Part shown: positions 7,376-9,504 of the stretch, piece by piece | Numbering within the stretch: position 1 is the first letter of the stretch | How the letters are laid out: every line of letters starts with the position of its first letter | Origin: Verrucomicrobiota bacterium | GTDB taxonomy: Bacteria > Verrucomicrobiota > Verrucomicrobiia > Limisphaerales > UBA9464 | Length of the DNA: 9,504 nt | Assembly: GCA_026397675.1 (NCBI GenBank) | Contig: JAPLUH010000485.1 | Coordinates: 1 to 9,504 of the forward strand | Direction of reading: 5' to 3' | Position numbers and translations under genes: made by a program | Notes under the pieces: model-generated | The model's input: the letters and a program-made list of their open reading frames with translations, nothing else | What the model was told of the DNA's origin: nothing | Databases searched by the model: none

Positions 7376-7819
7376 TCACCGAAACAAGTCGCTGTGTGTA
7401 CCGGTGCGTTCAAAACGGACGTGGGAGTCATTTTCCGTGAGCGTGTAAATCAGCAACCAGTCAGGTTCGATGTGGCAATCACGGCTGCCAGCAAAATCAC
7501 CCCGGAGCGGGTGATCCTTGAACAGCTCCGGCAATTGACCTCCGTCGATCAGTAGTTCCAGGACAGCCTTCAGCTTGGCCCAGCCAGCACGATGCTGTTG
7601 GGAGGAAAGTGATGGCGTGGCAGATTCTTTCGCAAGACGAGGCGAGAGCGAGGCGCGGGCCGATTGAAGGCCCGTAACGAGCGAACAACGAAGCTCTTGC
7701 GGAAGAAGATGCAGCCAGCACGACCGATCTAACTGCTTCGTTCTGGCCCAGTCTTTGCCCCGCTTCTCCGAGCGTTTGACGTCCTTCTTGAACTGACTGG
7801 TGCGACTGAAGGTTCTCAA
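7376..7819 (-). CDS. YafQ-type mRNA-interferase toxin gene with a 56-codon in-frame insertion
   Basis: YafQ toxins of the RelE superfamily cleave mRNA on the ribosome and are neutralised by DinJ. The 147-residue frame splits into a normal YafQ N-terminus (residues 1-25, MRTFSRTSQFKKDVKRSEKR then GKDWA), an unrelated 56-residue stretch, and a normal remainder from AKLKAVLELLIDGG (81-94) on. Without the insert the protein is 91 residues; E. coli YafQ has 92. Residues equivalent to the E. coli active site (His50, His63, Asp67, Trp68, His87, Phe91) are all present as His103, His116, Asp120, Trp121, His142 and Phe146, in DHPLRG, CHIEPDW and GTHSDLF. The start is TTG 7819, the only usable start between the antitoxin stop and the insert. 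It lies 21 bp after that stop in the same frame, without a Shine-Dalgarno. The insert falls in the N-terminal helical region, so the toxin may be inactive, weakened or unusually tolerant. Family call is firm; activity is unknown. Confidence 0.85.
   Translation of the reverse strand: MRTFSRTSQFKKDVKRSEKRGKDWARTKQLDRSCWLHLLPQELRCSLVTGLQSARASLSPRLAKESATPSLSSQQHRAGWAKLKAVLELLIDGGQLPELFKDHPLRGDFAGSRDCHIEPDWLLIYTLTENDSHVRFERTGTHSDLFR
7576..7751. mobile_element. 168-bp palindromic insertion element within the yafQ-like gene, with 8-bp direct repeats
   Basis: An exact 8-bp repeat, TGGCCCAG, occurs at 7576-7583 and 7744-7751, 168 bp (56 codons) apart. These are the two points where YafQ homology stops and resumes, so they look like a target-site duplication. 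The insert encodes no transposase and is far too short to, so it would be non-autonomous. It has no stop in the toxin frame. Inside are an imperfect 13-bp inverted repeat and a perfect 6-bp hairpin. A 12-bp direct repeat CAGCCAGCACGA lies at 7581-7592 and 7712-7723, and a small terminal hairpin CAGCA-CGA-TGCTG at 7585-7597. The encoded peptide includes LHLLPQELRCSLVTGLQSAR. It resembles Rickettsia palindromic elements in behaviour, but I do not recognise it as a named family. Confidence 0.7.
7625..7707. repeat. nested inverted repeat forming the core of the insertion
   Basis: The outer arms are TTCTTTCGCAAGA (7625-7637) and TCTTGCGGAAGAA (7695-7707), complementary at 12 of 13 positions. The inner arms are CGGGCC (7656-7661) and GGCCCG (7669-7674), perfectly complementary around a 7-base loop (7662-7668). 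The sequence between outer and inner arms is purine-rich on the + strand, with GCGAG-type repetition. The structure could fold in RNA or single-stranded DNA. An alternative short pairing also exists between AACGAAGC (7687-7694) and GCTTCGTT (7735-7742). Confidence 0.75.
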
Positions 7820-7840
7820 GAGAAGCGCAGATCTTGGTTC

Positions 7841-8101
7841 TTAAACTCCCAGGTCGGAAAAGAGTTCTTTCTTGGTACCAAACCGTTTCACGTTTCGGCC
7901 CGCTTTACTGGCGTTGAGGACGGTTGCGGTGAGCTTGTTTGGCAAGCGCACCTCGAAGGGCAAACCTCGCTGCAGTTGGATTTGTCGGTAGAGAAGATGA
8001 ACCGCCTCCGATGCCGTCAGTCCCAGTTGGGCTAATATGGCTTCTACCTCGTTCTTGAGGACAGGCTCAATCCGGGTGCGGATAGTCGCGGTTTTGCTCA
8101 T
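7841..8101 (-). CDS. RelB/DinJ-family antitoxin
   Basis: This is the antitoxin of the adjacent YafQ-type toxin. The 86-residue protein starts MSKTATIRTRIEPVLKNEVE, which matches the DinJ/RelB pattern of a short beta strand (TATIRTRI) followed by two helices of a ribbon-helix-helix fold. The second helix region is LGLTASEAVHLLYRQIQL (about 32-49), then RGLPFEVRLPN, the usual DinJ linker. The C-terminal part (about 60-86, ending FGTKKELFSDLGV) is expected to wrap the toxin. As in other RelBE-type modules, antitoxin precedes toxin, and the antitoxin probably represses the operon with the toxin as co-repressor. I chose ATG 8101. An in-frame ATG at 8131 would add ten residues (MWLHCDHIPS) with no family resemblance and would cover the nearby dyad. 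It appears intact although its partner toxin is interrupted. Confidence 0.9.
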   Translation of the reverse strand: MSKTATIRTRIEPVLKNEVEAILAQLGLTASEAVHLLYRQIQLQRGLPFEVRLPNKLTATVLNASKAGRNVKRFGTKKELFSDLGV

Positions 8102-8109
8102 GCTTGGAA

Positions 8110-8130
8110 TGTGGTCACAGTGTAGCCACA
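8110..8130. promoter_or_regulatory. dyad just upstream of the antitoxin gene (candidate operator)
   Basis: TGTGG (8110-8114) and CCACA (8126-8130) form an inverted repeat around 11 bases. The left half also contains the smaller palindrome TGTG-GT-CACA (8110-8119). The site begins 9 bp upstream of the antitoxin ATG, where ribbon-helix-helix antitoxins usually bind to repress their own operon. The role rests on position and symmetry only. I could not place a convincing -35/-10 promoter. Confidence 0.35.
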
Positions 8131-8191
8131 TGGCAAGTCAGTCTGTTTTCTGATGTTCGGAAGTTCATGGGCCATAGGGGCTCAAACCTGC

Positions 8192-9504
8192 TCAGGCCAG
8201 GATGCCTCGGACCACTTCGCCTCCGACATCGGTCAGGCGGTAGTCTCGACCTTGGAATCGATGGGTGAAGCGGGTGTGCTCGATGCCTAGCAAGTGCATG
8301 ACTGTAGCTTGGAAATCGTTGGCGTGGACGGGGTTTTCTGCGGTGTTGTAGCCGAAGTCGTCGGTAGACCCATAGGTCGTACCGCCCCGGACCCCGCCAC
8401 CCGCCATCCACAAGGAAAAGGCCTTCATGTGGTGGTCGCGGCCATAGTTGCCATTGGAGCTATCGCCTTGGTTCATGGGTGTGCGGCCGAATTCGCCACC
8501 CCAAATCACCAGGGTGTCGTCGAGCAGGCCGCGCTGGCGGAGGTCCTGCACCAAGGCTGCCGAGGCTTGATCCACCGCCTTGGCTGTCTTGGCGATGTCG
8601 GCCGGCAGATTATTGTGATGGTCCCAACCCCGATGGTACAGCTGGATGAATCGGACGCCGCGCTCAGCCAGTCGTCGGGCCAAGAGGCAGTTGTTGGCGT
8701 ACGAAGACTTGCCTGGTTCAGCCCCATACATATCGAGCGTGGCCCGATTCTCTTTCGAGATGTCCATGAGCTCCGGCACGCTGGACTGCATGCGGTAGGC
8801 CATTTCGAACGAGGCGATACGCGTGGCGATCTCGGGGTCTCCCACCGCTTGCAAGTGCTCTCGATTGATCTCTCGGGTGCTGTCGATCAAACGGCGGCGG
8901 ATTTCCGGAGAAATCCCCTGCGGATTGTTTACGAACAAGATGGGTTCGGCCCCGGAACGAAACTCCACGCCTTGATGGTTGGTGGGCAAGAAACCACTAC
9001 CCCAATACCGGGTGAGCAACGGTTGATCTTGCCCCTGCCCCGAAGCCAAAACGACAAAGGCCGGCAACTGCTCATTCTCACTGCCTAAACCATAGGAGAT
9101 CCAGGAACCCATGGCCGGCCGCCCCGCCTGCTGATGGCCGGTTTGCATGAGGGTGACACCCGGATCATGATTTATGGCCTCGGTGTGCATCGAACGCACC
9201 ATCGCGATATCGTCGGCAATGGAACCGATGTGCGGGAGCAGCTCGGAGATTTCCATGCCAGATTGGCCGTGCCTATCGAAACGGAAACGACTGCCCACGC
9301 AGTTGAGCGGTTGCCCCATGAGCTGCGCGATGCGTTGGCCTCGCGTCAGGCTTTCCGGCATGGGCTTGCCGTTCATCTTCACCAACTGGGGCTTGGGGTC
9401 AAAGAGATCAAGATGCGACGGCGCACCCGATTGGAAGAGGTAGATCACCCGCTTGGCTCGAGGTGATCGGTGCAGCACGCGGAGGTCCTTGGGAAGACTC
9501 GGAA
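8192..9504 (-). CDS. DUF1501 family protein, sulfatase/phosphatase-like (N-terminus beyond the right edge)
   Basis: DUF1501 proteins belong to the alkaline-phosphatase/sulfatase-like superfamily, usually carry a Tat signal and are abundant in Planctomycetota and Verrucomicrobiota. They often sit beside DUF1549/DUF1553 cytochrome-type genes; specific function is unknown. The window holds 436 codons and the frame remains open to base 9504. The GTG at 9478 is therefore probably internal, and the missing N-terminus should carry the signal peptide. Family marks are RAKRVIYLFQSGAPSHLDLF near the right edge, then RSMHTEAINHDPG and MQTGHQQAGRPAMGSWISYG. A GWDHH segment lies around 8614-8628, IWGGEFGRTP at 8477-8506 and GRDHH at 8429-8443. 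HANDFQATVMHLLGI follows near the C-terminus. The His/Asp-rich motifs suggest a metal site like that of the superfamily. The TGA stop is at 8194-8192, and 90 bp separate it from the antitoxin start. Confidence 0.93.
   Translation of the reverse strand, partial: PSLPKDLRVLHRSPRAKRVIYLFQSGAPSHLDLFDPKPQLVKMNGKPMPESLTRGQRIAQLMGQPLNCVGSRFRFDRHGQSGMEISELLPHIGSIADDIAMVRSMHTEAINHDPGVTLMQTGHQQAGRPAMGSWISYGLGSENEQLPAFVVLASGQGQDQPLLTRYWGSGFLPTNHQGVEFRSGAEPILFVNNPQGISPEIRRRLIDSTREINREHLQAVGDPEIATRIASFEMAYRMQSSVPELMDISKENRATLDMYGAEPGKSSYANNCLLARRLAERGVRFIQLYHRGWDHHNNLPADIAKTAKAVDQASAALVQDLRQRGLLDDTLVIWGGEFGRTPMNQGDSSNGNYGRDHHMKAFSLWMAGGGVRGGTTYGSTDDFGYNTAENPVHANDFQATVMHLLGIEHTRFTHRFQGRDYRLTDVGGEVVRGILA

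Noticed and set aside
7584..7743. Insert as an independent small gene
   Set aside because: The alternative frame on the same strand gives only a 74-codon peptide that runs past the insert into toxin sequence, with no family resemblance. The repeat structure explains the segment better.
8102..8191. Intrinsic terminator after the DUF1501 gene
   Set aside because: Only a very short ATGG-C-CCAT pairing is seen and no U-tract follows it.

Overview
The window is about 9.5 kb of GC-rich bacterial DNA. The likely source is a Verrucomicrobiota or Planctomycetota-type bacterium. The main clue is the DUF1501 sulfatase-like protein at the right edge, a family greatly expanded in those phyla. A Tat-exported amidase and the near absence of Shine-Dalgarno sequences before starts fit this. 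No rRNA, tRNA or species-level marker is present, so the assignment is inference.

Layout, left to right. A leftward hipB-hipA toxin-antitoxin operon (1-1478) has its genes coupled by an ATGA overlap; HipA runs off the left edge. A 358-bp divergent intergenic region (1479-1836) has an AT-rich part with stacked small dyads next to hipB. A rightward two-gene operon follows: a 910-residue bacterial SNF2-family helicase/translocase (1837-4569), then a SWIM zinc-finger protein with a long Lys/Ala/Pro-rich histone H1-like tail (4599-5639). A leftward Tat-type, probably lipidated amidase-signature enzyme (5636-7249) converges on it so tightly that both stop codons share one CTAG. Next is a leftward dinJ/relB-type antitoxin (7841-8101) with a yafQ-type toxin gene (7376-7819). 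Last is a leftward DUF1501 protein (8192-9504), cut by the right edge.

The most notable feature is inside the yafQ-like toxin gene. A 168-bp segment is inserted in frame, bounded by an exact 8-bp direct repeat (TGGCCCAG at 7576-7583 and 7744-7751). It contains a nested palindromic core and a 12-bp internal direct repeat. Removing one repeat unit restores a 91-codon gene, the normal YafQ length. All six residues matching the known YafQ active site survive downstream of the insert. The insert behaves like a small palindromic element that inserts in frame into coding genes, comparable in style to Rickettsia palindromic elements.

How the genes may work together: HipAB and DinJ-YafQ are two independent type II toxin-antitoxin modules. 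The SNF2 and SWIM proteins are probably partners in ATP-driven remodelling of DNA-protein complexes. The amidase and DUF1501 protein look like exported catabolic or envelope proteins unrelated to the TA modules. No CRISPR array, tRNA, rRNA, transposase or convincing intrinsic terminator was seen.
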